Below the pieces are notes generated by a model. That model was not told where the DNA came from, ran no database searches, and worked only from the letters and a program-made list of their open reading frames with translations. Below are positions 1-8,161 of a stretch of 64,000 nt of DNA, piece after piece. The first letter of the stretch is position 1. Every line of letters starts with the position of its first letter. This DNA comes from Sphaerisporangium viridialbum (lineage in GTDB: Bacteria; Actinomycetota; Actinomycetes; Streptosporangiales; Streptosporangiaceae). The stretch is taken from positions 5,146,001 to 5,210,000 of the forward strand of contig NZ_CP187232.1 in NCBI RefSeq assembly GCF_049674955.1, given 5' to 3'. Made by a program: the position numbers and the translations under genes.

Positions 1-334
1 CGAAGCGGTCGGCGCCGGTCTGCACCACGAGCGAGTCGAAGATGTTCCGGTCGATCAGCCCGGTGACCGCGGTCGCCGCCACGGCGGGGTCGAGCGTGAC
101 CTGGGTGCCCGCGACCGCGTAGCGCAGCGTGCCGCCGGGCACCGGGCCGCCCGCGGCGGTCCCCGTCGCCGCCGGCTCCGTACGGCCGCGCAGCGCGATC
201 ACGGCGACGAGCGCGACCAGGACGGCGACCGCCAGGATGACGAGCAGCGCGGGACGCCGGGAGCGCAGCCGGCGCCGCGCCCTCAGCGGCCTGTCTTCTT
301 CGGTACGGGTTGCCGGGCTTTCCGTGGATGACAT
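1..334 (-). CDS. ABC transporter substrate-binding protein, family 5-like (5' part only)
   Basis: About 111 N-terminal residues are visible; the gene runs off the left edge. The protein begins with about 26 basic residues, then one hydrophobic segment (about residues 27-46, LLVILAVAVLVALVAVIAL), then a Gly/Pro-rich linker. Next comes GGTLRYAVAG and TLDPAVAATAVTGLIDRNIFDSL, the usual beginning of peptide/opine-type (family 5) extracellular solute-binding domains. There is no lipobox Cys, so it is probably held by its uncleaved N-terminal helix. The ATG at 334 is the first in frame; no strong ribosome binding site precedes it, so the start is moderately sure. Permease and ATPase partners would lie outside the window. 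Confidence 0.75.
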   Translation of the reverse strand, partial: MSSTESPATRTEEDRPLRARRRLRSRRPALLVILAVAVLVALVAVIALRGRTEPAATGTAAGGPVPGGTLRYAVAGTQVTLDPAVAATAVTGLIDRNIFDSLVVQTGADRF

Positions 335-827
335 CGTGCGGCCGTTTCTGTCGCGGTGGGGCAGGCGAGGGCGGTATGCGGGGACGATCGCGCACCATTT
401 CAGGCACGGCGCAGCCGAACGGCCAGGGCCGTCGAATAAAGCGTTATCGTGGCCCGGCTCCGGGCTTTATGTCGACTTCCCGAGCCATCACGGAAAGCCT
501 GGATGGCGTGAATCGTCACTGGTGGAAGGGCTTGTTCACCCGCGCGGGGAGGGACGGGCGCCGCGCCGGCGTGGGCGTACATCGCCCGAACCAATCTTTC
601 AGTGACATAGGCCGATCACACCATAATCACCGGTTTCCGTCAACGCGACTTGCGACTTTCTCCTATCGATAGGCGGGAAATCTTCGGAGTAATTTAATTT
701 CCCGATGAATGTCCATTTGAAAAGGTAATGGGATACCCGCCCCGGACATGGAGAACGGCCCGCATCGGGCGCGTGGCATCGAGACGCGCCCGGCGTACGG
801 GCCGGCACGGAGGCGGAAGCGGACCGA
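335..827. other. Intergenic region without a supported gene
   Basis: About 490 bases between two leftward genes. No frame has a ribosome binding site plus protein-like composition. Positions 590-735 are clearly A/T-richer than their surroundings and are the likely promoter area for the solute-binding protein gene. A perfect hairpin near the right end is listed separately. Confidence 0.5.
766..792 (-). terminator. Hairpin terminator after the LysR gene
   Basis: Perfect 9-bp stem CGGGCGCGT / ACGCGCCCG with a 9-base loop, 36 bases beyond the stop of the leftward LysR gene. No U-tract, as is usual for actinobacterial terminators. Confidence 0.6.
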
Positions 828-1703
828 TCAGAGCAGAACGGTGCGCGCCGGGATCAGGGAGGCGAAGAACTTGCCGAGCGTCGCGCGGGCGCTCTCCACG
901 ATCCTCGGGTCGAGCCCTCGCCTGCTCGCGAGGCGCACGGCGACCGATCCCTGCCCGGGCAGCTCGATGATCTCCTCCAGCCCGGGCGGGGCGCTGCCCG
1001 TGGTCGGAAGCAGGGCCACCCCGAGCCCGGCCCTGACTCCCGCGAGAATGCCGTCCAGGTTGGTCGCCTCGGCGGTGATCGTCACCGCCCAGCCCGCGTC
1101 CTCGAGGGCTCGCAGGGCCTGCTGACGCAGGCTGCACGGCTCCTGGAAGGCCACCAGGCGCAGCAGGTTGCCCGAGGAGGGCGGCGCCCAGCCGGGCGCG
1201 GCGAACCAGCGCAGCGGGAGCGACCCCACCTCCACGCCGGTAACCGTGGCCGTGGCGCCGAGGATGAGCGCGATGTCGACCGTGCCGCGCACGGTGGCCT
1301 CGGCCAGCTCGGTGGTGCGGTCGAGCCGGAAGACCATGTTGTGCCCCGGGAAGGCCGACCGCAGCTCGGTGAGGAGCTCGGGCAGCACCTGGTCGGCCGC
1401 GTGCTCGGTCGCGCCGACGGTCAGCGTCGCCGCCCGTTCGACGCCGAGCCGGCCCATCGCCTCGTCATGCGCGGCGAGGAGCCGCCTCGCCTCCGCCAGG
1501 AGGACCTCCCCGGCGGCGGTGAAGCGAGTCCCGCGCCCGGTGCGCTCGACCAGGGGCTGGCCCACCACACGCTCCAGCGCGCGGACATGCTGGCTCACGG
1601 TGGGCTGGCTCGTCCGCAGCACGGACGCCGCCCGCCCGAAGCCCCCGCTATCCGCGATGGTCACGAACGTTCGCAACTGCACGAGGTCCAACAGGGCGGC
1701 CAT
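828..1703 (-). CDS. LysR-family transcriptional regulator
   Basis: 291 residues, normal for the family. The winged helix-turn-helix is at about residues 4-63 (LRTFVTIADSGGFGRAA, then TSQPTVSQHVRALE). A substrate-binding fold follows from about residue 90, with the family's usual effector-pocket region (TVDIALI) and a C-terminal RxLGKFFASL segment. Such proteins bind a small effector and usually activate a neighbouring divergent unit. Here the divergent neighbour is the ArsR-type/MFS pair, 108 bases away, so control of that pair or of itself is possible. The effector cannot be told from sequence. Confidence 0.9.
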   Translation of the reverse strand: MAALLDLVQLRTFVTIADSGGFGRAASVLRTSQPTVSQHVRALERVVGQPLVERTGRGTRFTAAGEVLLAEARRLLAAHDEAMGRLGVERAATLTVGATEHAADQVLPELLTELRSAFPGHNMVFRLDRTTELAEATVRGTVDIALILGATATVTGVEVGSLPLRWFAAPGWAPPSSGNLLRLVAFQEPCSLRQQALRALEDAGWAVTITAEATNLDGILAGVRAGLGVALLPTTGSAPPGLEEIIELPGQGSVAVRLASRRGLDPRIVESARATLGKFFASLIPARTVLL

Positions 1704-1776
1704 GACTGCATGCTACTCGAAAAACCCACTATTTCTACCTAAAATGTCGGTTGTATCAATCGTGAGATTCGGGACT

Positions 1777-1810
1777 ATGAGAAGAAGTCTTTGCATTGAT
1801 ATCTTCTCAT
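1777..1810. promoter_or_regulatory. Inverted repeat upstream of the ArsR-type gene (candidate operator)
   Basis: Nine-base arms ATGAGAAGA (1777-1785) and TCTTCTCAT (1802-1810) with a 16-base spacer, ending just before the ATG at 1812. The surrounding 1700-1810 segment is the A/T-richest stretch nearby and must contain both divergent promoters. The repeat covers the likely -10 region of the rightward unit, so it is a candidate autoregulatory site for the ArsR-type regulator or a LysR target. Confidence 0.5.
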
Positions 1811-1811
1811 C

Positions 1812-2384
1812 ATGAACGAGATACGACGTCGCGAGCTGTCTGATGTGGAGGCGTTGAAGGCGCTCGCGCATCCGCTGCGGCAGCGGCTGCTCACGCGGCT
1901 CCAGCATCGCGGGGCGGCCACCTCGGCCATCCTGGCGGCCGAGTTCGGCGAGGACCGCGGCGCCACGAGCTACCACCTGCGGCAGCTCGCGCGGTACGGC
2001 TTCATCGAACAGGACACGGCACGCTCGTCCGGGCGCCGCAAGTACTGGCGCTCCGTTCCCCTTGACCTGCGCCTGCCCCGGGGTTTGCAGGCCGAGGCAG
2101 AGGTCGCGGCGCGTGAGGTCGGCCGCCAGTGGCAGCACCGCGCCGAGGCCGAGCTGGCGGCCTTCCGCGCCGGCGAGGACGCCTACGGCGCGTTCGGCGA
2201 CGCCGCGATGACCTCTCTGGGCGGCACCACGCTGACCGCCGAGGAACTGGCCGGTTTCACCGAGGAGTACATCGCCCTGCTCAGCCGCTGGCGCAGGGAC
2301 CCCGACGAGGCGCCACCGGAAGCACGGCACATCACCGTCGTCTTCCATGCCTTCCCCACCCCCGACCAGGAAGAGACCACATGA
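1812..2384 (+). CDS. ArsR-type winged-helix transcriptional regulator
   Basis: 190 residues. The N-terminal 80 residues form an ArsR-like winged helix (LKALAHPLRQRLLTRLQ, SAILAAEFGE, TSYHLRQLARYGFIEQ, then a wing RSSGRRKYWRSV). The rest is a helical region of the kind seen in HTH_20 regulators of actinomycetes. No Cys metal site is visible, so a metal sensor is unlikely. The stop overlaps the ATG of the MFS gene (ATGA), so the two are translated together and it most likely controls that exporter. There is no clear Shine-Dalgarno sequence; the start may be leaderless. Confidence 0.85.
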   Translation: MNEIRRRELSDVEALKALAHPLRQRLLTRLQHRGAATSAILAAEFGEDRGATSYHLRQLARYGFIEQDTARSSGRRKYWRSVPLDLRLPRGLQAEAEVAAREVGRQWQHRAEAELAAFRAGEDAYGAFGDAAMTSLGGTTLTAEELAGFTEEYIALLSRWRRDPDEAPPEARHITVVFHAFPTPDQEETT

Positions 2385-3652
2385 CACCCCCCGCCGCACG
2401 AAGGCAGTCGCTCTGGCGCAACCGGGACTTCATGGCCCTGTGGAGCGGTCAGATCGTGTCCACCCTTGGCACCCGGATCAGCGCGACGGCGGCGCCGCTG
2501 CTGGTTCTCGCCATGACGGGCTCCCCGGCGGACGCCGGGCTGATCGGCGCCGCCGCGACCGTGCCCTACCTGGTCGCGCACCTGCCGGCGGGCACGCTCG
2601 TGGACCGCTGGAACCGCCGCCGCATCATGCTGGCCGCCCAGCTGACCGCGTGCGCCGCCATCGCGAGCATCCCGGTCGCCTTCTGGCTGGGGGCGCTGAC
2701 CCTGACCCATCTGGCGATCGCCGTGTTCGTCCAGGGAACCTGTTTCGTGTTCTTCGGCGTCGCCGAGGAGGCCGCCCTCCCCAAGATCGTGCAGGCGCCA
2801 CTGCTGCCCGCCGCGATCGCGCAGAACGAGGCCAAGGGCCGGGGTGCCGCCCTGGCGGGGCCGCCGCTGGGGGGCCTGCTGTTCGGGATCGGCCACGCGC
2901 TGCCGTTCGTCGCCCACGCGATCTCCTACCTGGTCGCCTCGGTGGCCCTGCTGTTCGTCCGGCGCGACCTGCAGGACAGGAGGGCGGTGCCCCCCGGGTC
3001 ACTGTGGCGGGACACCATCGCGGGGCTGCGCTGGCTGTGGGGTCACTCGTTGATACGGGCCGCGGTCGTTCTGGTCGCCGCGAGTAACCTGATCTTCGCC
3101 GGGCTCAGCCTGGTGCTGGTCGTCCTGGCGCGGGAGCAGGGCGCCTCGTCCACCGAGATCGGCCTGATGCTCGGTATCTACGGCGGCGGCGGGCTGCTCG
3201 GGGCGTTCGCGGCCGGGTGGCTTCACCACCTGTTCACGCCCAGGTCCGTCGTGATCGGCGTCAACTGGATCTGGGCCGCGCTGCTGCCCCTGCTCGCGGT
3301 GGCGCCGAACTGGTGGGCGCTGGGCGCGATCGGCGCCGCCACGGCGTTCATCGGCCCGATGTGGAACGTGGTGATAGGGACCTTCCAGCTGACGCTGGTG
3401 CCCAACGAGCTGCTGGGCCGGGTCGGCAGCGCGTCCATGACGGTGGGCTGGGGCGTGATGCCGCTGGGCTCTCTGGGTGCCGGCTACCTGCTCGCCGAGG
3501 CCGGCCCCGTCGCCGCCGTGCTGGTGCTCTCCGCCGCCATGCTCGTCACAGCGGTCGTGGCGACCTTGAACCGTTCGGTCAGAGCCGCCCCGGCGGCGCC
3601 CGCCGCGGACGGGGACAGTTCCGCACTAGAACCGCTGAAAAGCGATCATTGA
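2381..3652 (+). CDS. MFS exporter (MFS_3/EntS-like)
   Basis: 423 residues with about 12 hydrophobic segments. The start FMALWSGQIVSTLGTRISATAAPL and the loop 2-3 motif GTLVDRWNRRRIM are typical of the enterobactin-exporter-like MFS branch, which is common beside ArsR-type regulators. It probably exports a drug or a natural product; the substrate is not predictable. The ATG overlaps the regulator's stop by 4 bases. The C-terminus ends in a polar Ala/Pro-rich tail. Confidence 0.88.
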   Translation: MTPPAARRQSLWRNRDFMALWSGQIVSTLGTRISATAAPLLVLAMTGSPADAGLIGAAATVPYLVAHLPAGTLVDRWNRRRIMLAAQLTACAAIASIPVAFWLGALTLTHLAIAVFVQGTCFVFFGVAEEAALPKIVQAPLLPAAIAQNEAKGRGAALAGPPLGGLLFGIGHALPFVAHAISYLVASVALLFVRRDLQDRRAVPPGSLWRDTIAGLRWLWGHSLIRAAVVLVAASNLIFAGLSLVLVVLAREQGASSTEIGLMLGIYGGGGLLGAFAAGWLHHLFTPRSVVIGVNWIWAALLPLLAVAPNWWALGAIGAATAFIGPMWNVVIGTFQLTLVPNELLGRVGSASMTVGWGVMPLGSLGAGYLLAEAGPVAAVLVLSAAMLVTAVVATLNRSVRAAPAAPAADGDSSALEPLKSDH

Positions 3653-3724
3653 CCGGCATTTGACAAAAAGTTACATTACGTCGGCAGATCGGGGGTCCCG
3701 GTGCTCGAAGGGAGAACCGTCCTA

Positions 3725-5065
3725 ATGATGCGACGAGTCCTGATTTCTACGGCGGCAGCCGTACTCTTCGTCGTTTGGGGTGTTCCACCGGCCGCCTTCG
3801 CGGTGGACGGCACCCGAACTCCGTCGTCTCCCTCCTACACGGTCACCCTGACCAGCAACGCCGCCGGCAGCACCTGGACCGGGCACGAGAGCGTCACCTT
3901 CTCCAACCCCTCCGCGGACCCACTGACCGAGGTCTACCTGCGGTTGTGGGACAACTACCACGGAAGCTGCCCGTCCACGCCGATCACCGTGACCAACGTG
4001 ACCGGGGGCACACCGTCCCCGCTGTCGGTCTCCTGCACCGCGCTGAAGATCGCGCTGCCCGCGCCGCTCAACCAGAACCAGAGCGCCTCGGTCGGGTTCG
4101 ACCTGAGCATCGTGGTGCCCGCGGGCGCCGACCGGTTCGGCCGCGACGGCTCCTACAACTTCATCGGCAACGCGCTGCCGGTGCTGGCGGTCCGCGACGG
4201 CAGCGGCTGGCACCTCGACCCGTACTCCAACAACGGTGAGTCCTTCTACGGGCTGATCAGCGACTACTCGGTCACGCTCGACCACCCGACCTCGCTGCTG
4301 GTGCCGGCCACCGGCACGTCCGTCGACACGCCCGGCACGTCGGGCCGTACGGTCACCACGGCCACCGCCAAGAAGGTGCGCGAGTTCGCCTGGGCGGCCG
4401 GGCCGTTCGTCAAGACGACCAGCACCACGACCACGGGCGTGGTGGTGAACGTCTACCGGGTGAGCTCGATCAGCGCCACCAACGCCGGCTCGATGATGAC
4501 CACCGCGAAGAACTCGCTGGTCGCCCACGCGGGGCGGTTCGGTGCCTACCCGTACGGCGAGGCGGACGTGGTGCTGGACAACAACTTCTGGTTCGGCGGC
4601 ATGGAGTATCCCGGCTTCGTGCTGGACATCGTCAGCTCCACGGCGCTGGCGCACGAGCTGGCCCACCAGTGGTGGTACGGCATCGTCGGCGACGACGAGT
4701 ACACCAGCCCGTGGCTCGACGAGTCGTTCACCGACTACGCGACCGACCTGTACAACAACATCTCGGGGACCAACTGCTGGAACAACGTCTCCTGGCAGTC
4801 GTCCGCCGAGAAGATCAGCAACTCGATGGCCTACTGGGACGCCCATTCGAGCCGGTACGGAACCGTGGTGTACACCTACGGCAAGTGCGCGCTGCACGAC
4901 CTGCGGCGCACGATCGGCACCACGGCGATGGAGAACCTGCTGAGGAACTACGCCGCGTCCCACTGGTACGGCGTCTCGACCACCGCCGAGTTCAAGGCCG
5001 CCGCCCAGGCCGCGACCTCGGTGAACCTGTCGTCGTTCTGGACCACCCACCGCATCGACGGCTGA
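3725..5065 (+). CDS. Secreted M1-family zinc metallopeptidase
   Basis: 446 residues with a Sec signal peptide (basic start, hydrophobic core, cleavage near AAFA-VDG). Zinc site: HELAHQWW with H310, E311 and H314, then E333 in PWLDES, i.e. HExxH-18-E. The upstream FGGMEYPG (about 290-297) is the M1 substrate-binding GxMEN-type motif. It is shorter than full aminopeptidase N because the C-terminal ERAP-like domain is missing; such compact forms are common in actinomycetes. ATG 3725 was chosen because AAGGGAG lies 10 bases upstream and it begins the signal peptide; an upstream GTG at 3701 is less likely. A TTGACA at 3660-3665 may be the -35 element. It likely trims peptides outside the cell. Confidence 0.9.
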   Translation: MMRRVLISTAAAVLFVVWGVPPAAFAVDGTRTPSSPSYTVTLTSNAAGSTWTGHESVTFSNPSADPLTEVYLRLWDNYHGSCPSTPITVTNVTGGTPSPLSVSCTALKIALPAPLNQNQSASVGFDLSIVVPAGADRFGRDGSYNFIGNALPVLAVRDGSGWHLDPYSNNGESFYGLISDYSVTLDHPTSLLVPATGTSVDTPGTSGRTVTTATAKKVREFAWAAGPFVKTTSTTTTGVVVNVYRVSSISATNAGSMMTTAKNSLVAHAGRFGAYPYGEADVVLDNNFWFGGMEYPGFVLDIVSSTALAHELAHQWWYGIVGDDEYTSPWLDESFTDYATDLYNNISGTNCWNNVSWQSSAEKISNSMAYWDAHSSRYGTVVYTYGKCALHDLRRTIGTTAMENLLRNYAASHWYGVSTTAEFKAAAQAATSVNLSSFWTTHRIDG

Positions 5066-5073
5066 ACGACGCC

Positions 5074-5109
5074 GCCGGGTGAGTCCGGCCAGGCCCGGAC
5101 TCACCCGGC
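5074..5109. terminator. Bidirectional hairpin terminator
   Basis: Perfect 15-bp stem (5074-5088 with 5095-5109) and a 6-base loop between two convergent genes. No U-tract on either side. It ends transcription of the peptidase and of the MBL gene. Confidence 0.85.
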
Positions 5110-5114
5110 ACGGC

Positions 5115-6233
5115 TCAGATCACGGTCTCCCACCAGCCGTCCACGGCGGGCGACGCGTCGACGTCGACGTGCTCGCCCGGCCGTGGCACCACGATGCGGG
5201 CGTCGCGCGCCTTGGCCTCCCGCCACAGCCGGTCGACCGGCTCGGCCCACGGATGCAGGGCGAGCGTGAACGTGGCCCAGTGCACCGGCAGCAGCAGTTC
5301 GCCGCCGAGGTCGATGTGGGCGTTGACCGCCTCCTCCGGGTTCATGTGGATGTCGGGCCAGGCCGGGCTGTACGCGCCGATCGGCATCAGCGTCAGGTCG
5401 AACGGGCCGTGCTCGGCGCCGATGCGGGCGTAGCCGTCGAAGTAACCGGAGTCTCCGGCGTAGAAGACCCTGCGCCCGGCGCCCGCGACCGCCCAGGATC
5501 CCCACAGCGTGTCGTTGCGGGACAGGGTGCGTCCCGAGAAGTGCCTGGCCGCGGTCGCGGTGAACCGCAGGCCCGCGACCTGCGCCTCCTCTTCCCAGTC
5601 GAGCTCGATGACGCGCTCGCTCGGCACTCCCCACTTCTCCAGGTGCGCGCCGATGCCCAGCGGCACGAGGAACGGCGCCGACTGGACGCGGGTGAGCGTG
5701 CGCACCGTCGCCAGGTCGAGATGGTCGTAGTGGTCGTGCGAGATCACGATCGCGTCCACCTCGGGCAGCGCGCCGAGGCCGGCCGGGACCGGGTGCAACC
5801 GCTTGGGCCCGACGAGCTGCGAAGGCGAGACCCGCTTGCTCCACACCGGATCGAACAGCACGCGGCGTCCCTCGATCTCGACCAGCGTCGACGCGTGACC
5901 GAACCACACGACGCCCAGCCCGTCCGGTGAGGGGACCGCCAGCGACGGCACCACCAGCGGCACGGGGGCGGACGGGCGGCGCTTGTCGCGCCCGGTGAGC
6001 ATCTCGCGGACGAGGCCGGGAGGAGGCCCGGAGGGCACGCCCGTCTCCCCCGGCATGGGATTGCGGAAGGCGCCGTCCTTGAACTGCGGCGACCGCAGGA
6101 TGCGGGCGGCCCGTTCCTCACCCGACCGGAGGGGCCGCGCGCCCAGCTCCGCCGGAATGTCGTGCAACGCCCATCCCGCGGCCACGGCGGCACCGCCAGT
6201 GAGAACCCGCTTCAGCGTTCGGCTTCTTGCCAT
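5115..6233 (-). CDS. MBL-fold metal-dependent hydrolase (NAPE-PLD-like)
   Basis: 372 residues. Metal motif SHDHYDHLD (H166, H168, D170, H171), preceded by VVWFGHASTLVEIEG and VLFDPVWSKR and followed by RHFSGRTLSRNDTLWGSW and GDSGYF. This pattern is that of the NAPE-PLD/RomA-like branch of the metallo-beta-lactamase fold (N-acyl-phosphatidylethanolamine phospholipase D relatives). The first 25 residues carry a weak hydrophobic stretch (LTGGAAVAAGWAL), so it may be membrane-anchored. Substrate unknown; a phosphodiester lipid is plausible from the family. Confidence 0.85.
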   Translation of the reverse strand: MARSRTLKRVLTGGAAVAAGWALHDIPAELGARPLRSGEERAARILRSPQFKDGAFRNPMPGETGVPSGPPPGLVREMLTGRDKRRPSAPVPLVVPSLAVPSPDGLGVVWFGHASTLVEIEGRRVLFDPVWSKRVSPSQLVGPKRLHPVPAGLGALPEVDAIVISHDHYDHLDLATVRTLTRVQSAPFLVPLGIGAHLEKWGVPSERVIELDWEEEAQVAGLRFTATAARHFSGRTLSRNDTLWGSWAVAGAGRRVFYAGDSGYFDGYARIGAEHGPFDLTLMPIGAYSPAWPDIHMNPEEAVNAHIDLGGELLLPVHWATFTLALHPWAEPVDRLWREAKARDARIVVPRPGEHVDVDASPAVDGWWETVI

Positions 6234-6351
6234 CCGCTCACACCCCCAGATCAGCTTCTATCCTGCCGAACCGCTCGCGGTGTCGCCGATGTTCCCGCCC
6301 CGCGTATTTTCCCCATTCCGCCCTGGACGGACGCTAGGACGATCGGGACGG

Positions 6352-6385
6352 GTTCGGCCCCGGCCATGCCGGGCCGGGGCCGAAC
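6352..6385 (-). terminator. Hairpin terminator of the DUF1996 gene
   Basis: Perfect 14-bp stem (6352-6365 with 6372-6385), 6-base loop, 12 bases after the stop of the leftward DUF1996 gene. No U-tract. Confidence 0.8.
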
Positions 6386-6396
6386 AGGAGGGATGG

Positions 6397-7746
6397 TCAG
6401 GGAAGCTCGAAGTTCGGCGTCAGGGCGGCGCCGCGGTTCGGGTGGTACAGGTCGTAACCGCGCGGGTCGCACTGGAGGCCACCGTTGATGCAGTGGGTGA
6501 CCAGGGCGTTGAGGATGGCCATGTTGTCCCACGCGTTGAAGAAGTCGTAGTGCCACGAGTATCCGCGACCGCTGGCCAGCCGCGCCTGCGACAGGTCACC
6601 GCTCGCCGGGAATGCGATCTTGAACTCGAGCATCGGCACCGCCACCGGGTGGGTGGCCGGGCAGTAGCCGTTGACGGGGTACGCCATGTGGCTCTTGTGG
6701 TCGGCGCTGTCGAGGTCGACACCGTTCCAGCAGCTCGGCGCCTGGAAGCGGACGTTCACCTGGCTGCCGGCCGGGCAGGACGTGGGGATGTCCCAGACCT
6801 TGGAGATGTTCCCGCACTCGAAGCCCTCGACCGCGCCGGGCGAGTCGCGGAACTGCTCCAGCGTGGCGCTGGGGCTTCCGACGACGAAGCGCAGGCCCTG
6901 CGGGAAGTTCTGCACCCGCCAGTACTCCAGGATGCCGGACTTGTAGTAGATGACCTGCAGTCCCGTCGGCTGGACCAGCGTGTTGCCGTTGTAGAAGCTC
7001 GGGAACCAGTAGGCCGACTTGTCGTGCGGGTTGGTGCACGACGTGCCGCCCGCCAGCAGTGATGTGAGGTTGCTGCTCGCGTTGGTCGTGGTGTTGCCGA
7101 CGAAGGTGTGCATGTGGGAGGCGCCGGGGAGCCCCGGGAAGACGATCGGGTCGTCGGGCCGGTTCTGCGTGAACGAGCAGTTGGCCTGGAACTCGTGGTG
7201 GGTCACCAGGTCGGTGAACGTCGGGCTGGGGATGGGCGTGGAGCCGCTGCCGCCCGTGCCGTAGACCTTGAACTCCCAGAGGGAGTAGCCGTACCCGGTG
7301 CCGCGCGCGGTGCCGTACATCCGGACGTAGCGGCCGCTGCCGGACACATTGAGGGTCTGGTTGCCGCCGGTGCCGGTGGTGGTCGAGTAGATGTCGGTCC
7401 ACGTCGTGCCGTTGGCGGAGGTCTGGATCTTGAAGGCCTTGCCGTACGCGCCTTCCCAGTTCAGCACGACCTGGGAGACCGTCGCCGTGGCGCCGAGGTC
7501 GACCTGGAGCCACTGCGGGTCGCTGTACGCGCTGGCCCAGCGGGTGGTGGCGAGGCCGTCGACGGCGGCTCCGGCGGGGGTGCCTCCTGCCTCGACGGAG
7601 GACGCCGTCGCGGGCCTGCCCTGCGACAGCAGACTGTCCGCCGCCATGGCAGGGGCGACGATCGCCAGGCCGGCCGCGACGAGCGCGATCAGCGTGGCGG
7701 TGACCAGTCCCAGGCGGAACCGGACGGGACTTCGAGACGAATGCAC
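6397..7746 (-). CDS. Secreted F5/8-type C (CBM32-like) plus DUF1996 protein
   Basis: 449 residues: Sec signal peptide ending near AMAA-DS; discoidin/CBM32-like module (about 38-155: GQPATASSVEAG-type start, VDGLATTRWASAYSDPQWLQVDLG, WEFKVYG); short Gly/Ser/Pro linker; DUF1996 domain to the end (HHEFQANCSFTQ, GASHMHTFVG, GYDLYHPNRG). DUF1996 is common in secreted actinomycete and fungal proteins linked to polysaccharides but its activity is not established. The GTG at 7746 is preceded by AGAAGGAG; an upstream in-frame extension lacks these signs. It is probably under a LacI-family regulator, because a palindrome sits 49 bases upstream. Confidence 0.9.
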   Translation of the reverse strand: MHSSRSPVRFRLGLVTATLIALVAAGLAIVAPAMAADSLLSQGRPATASSVEAGGTPAGAAVDGLATTRWASAYSDPQWLQVDLGATATVSQVVLNWEGAYGKAFKIQTSANGTTWTDIYSTTTGTGGNQTLNVSGSGRYVRMYGTARGTGYGYSLWEFKVYGTGGSGSTPIPSPTFTDLVTHHEFQANCSFTQNRPDDPIVFPGLPGASHMHTFVGNTTTNASSNLTSLLAGGTSCTNPHDKSAYWFPSFYNGNTLVQPTGLQVIYYKSGILEYWRVQNFPQGLRFVVGSPSATLEQFRDSPGAVEGFECGNISKVWDIPTSCPAGSQVNVRFQAPSCWNGVDLDSADHKSHMAYPVNGYCPATHPVAVPMLEFKIAFPASGDLSQARLASGRGYSWHYDFFNAWDNMAILNALVTHCINGGLQCDPRGYDLYHPNRGAALTPNFELP

Positions 7747-7794
7747 GGCCTCTCCTTCTGATGGGGGGTGTCCTGCCGACGGGCACGGCAGGCG

Positions 7795-7808
7795 GGAGAG
7801 CGCTCTCC
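7795..7808. promoter_or_regulatory. LacI-family-type operator, copy 1
   Basis: Perfect palindrome GGAGAGCGCTCTCC between the putative promoter and the start of the DUF1996 gene. It resembles the CebR/CelR-type boxes (TGGGAGCGCTCCCA) of actinomycete polysaccharide-use genes, differing at positions 4 and 11. No LacI gene is next to it. Confidence 0.75.
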
Positions 7809-7812
7809 AACG

Positions 7813-7842
7813 AGATTGGCCGCCCATGTCAATGCTTGTCAA
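7813..7842 (-). promoter_or_regulatory. Putative leftward promoter of the DUF1996 gene
   Basis: TTGACA on the minus strand at 7842-7837, 18-base spacer, CAATCT at 7818-7813 as a weak -10. The operator begins 4 bases downstream, so binding would block initiation. Confidence 0.5.
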
Positions 7843-8025
7843 GACACCCGGCTCCACCAATCTGAAACGTCCTGTTCACACCCGTGAAACGGCATCGTCC
7901 CGCGATCATCCGCCGGGCGGCGACAGCCGGAGGCCACTCAAGGGGGTGCCTTGCAGGGGATACGCCTTATCAGGAGAAGCCACCCGCGCCTGAGCAGCCG
8001 TTTTCGAGCCGGCGAGGAAAGAGTC

Positions 8026-8054
8026 TTGACATCGTCGATCCCCCCAGGCAGTCT
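8026..8054 (+). promoter_or_regulatory. Putative rightward promoter with no matching gene
   Basis: TTGACA at 8026-8031, 17-base spacer, CAGTCT at 8049-8054. The layout copies the leftward promoter, including a palindrome just downstream, but the next gene to the right is on the opposite strand. The 300 bases between the two promoters show no gene. Confidence 0.4.
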
Positions 8055-8061
8055 CGGACAT

Positions 8062-8075
8062 GGAGAGCGCTCTCC
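8062..8075. promoter_or_regulatory. LacI-family-type operator, copy 2
   Basis: GGAGAGCGCTCTCC, identical to the copy at 7795-7808 and 267 bases away. It could serve the rightward promoter or act as an auxiliary site for looping. Confidence 0.7.
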
Positions 8076-8161
8076 CAATCTCCCCTCAGCTCTGCCCGAT
8101 ATCGATCGACGGCGCCGGAAGGCGTCCTGACCATGGCCTTCATCCGGTGCGCGCCCCGGTC

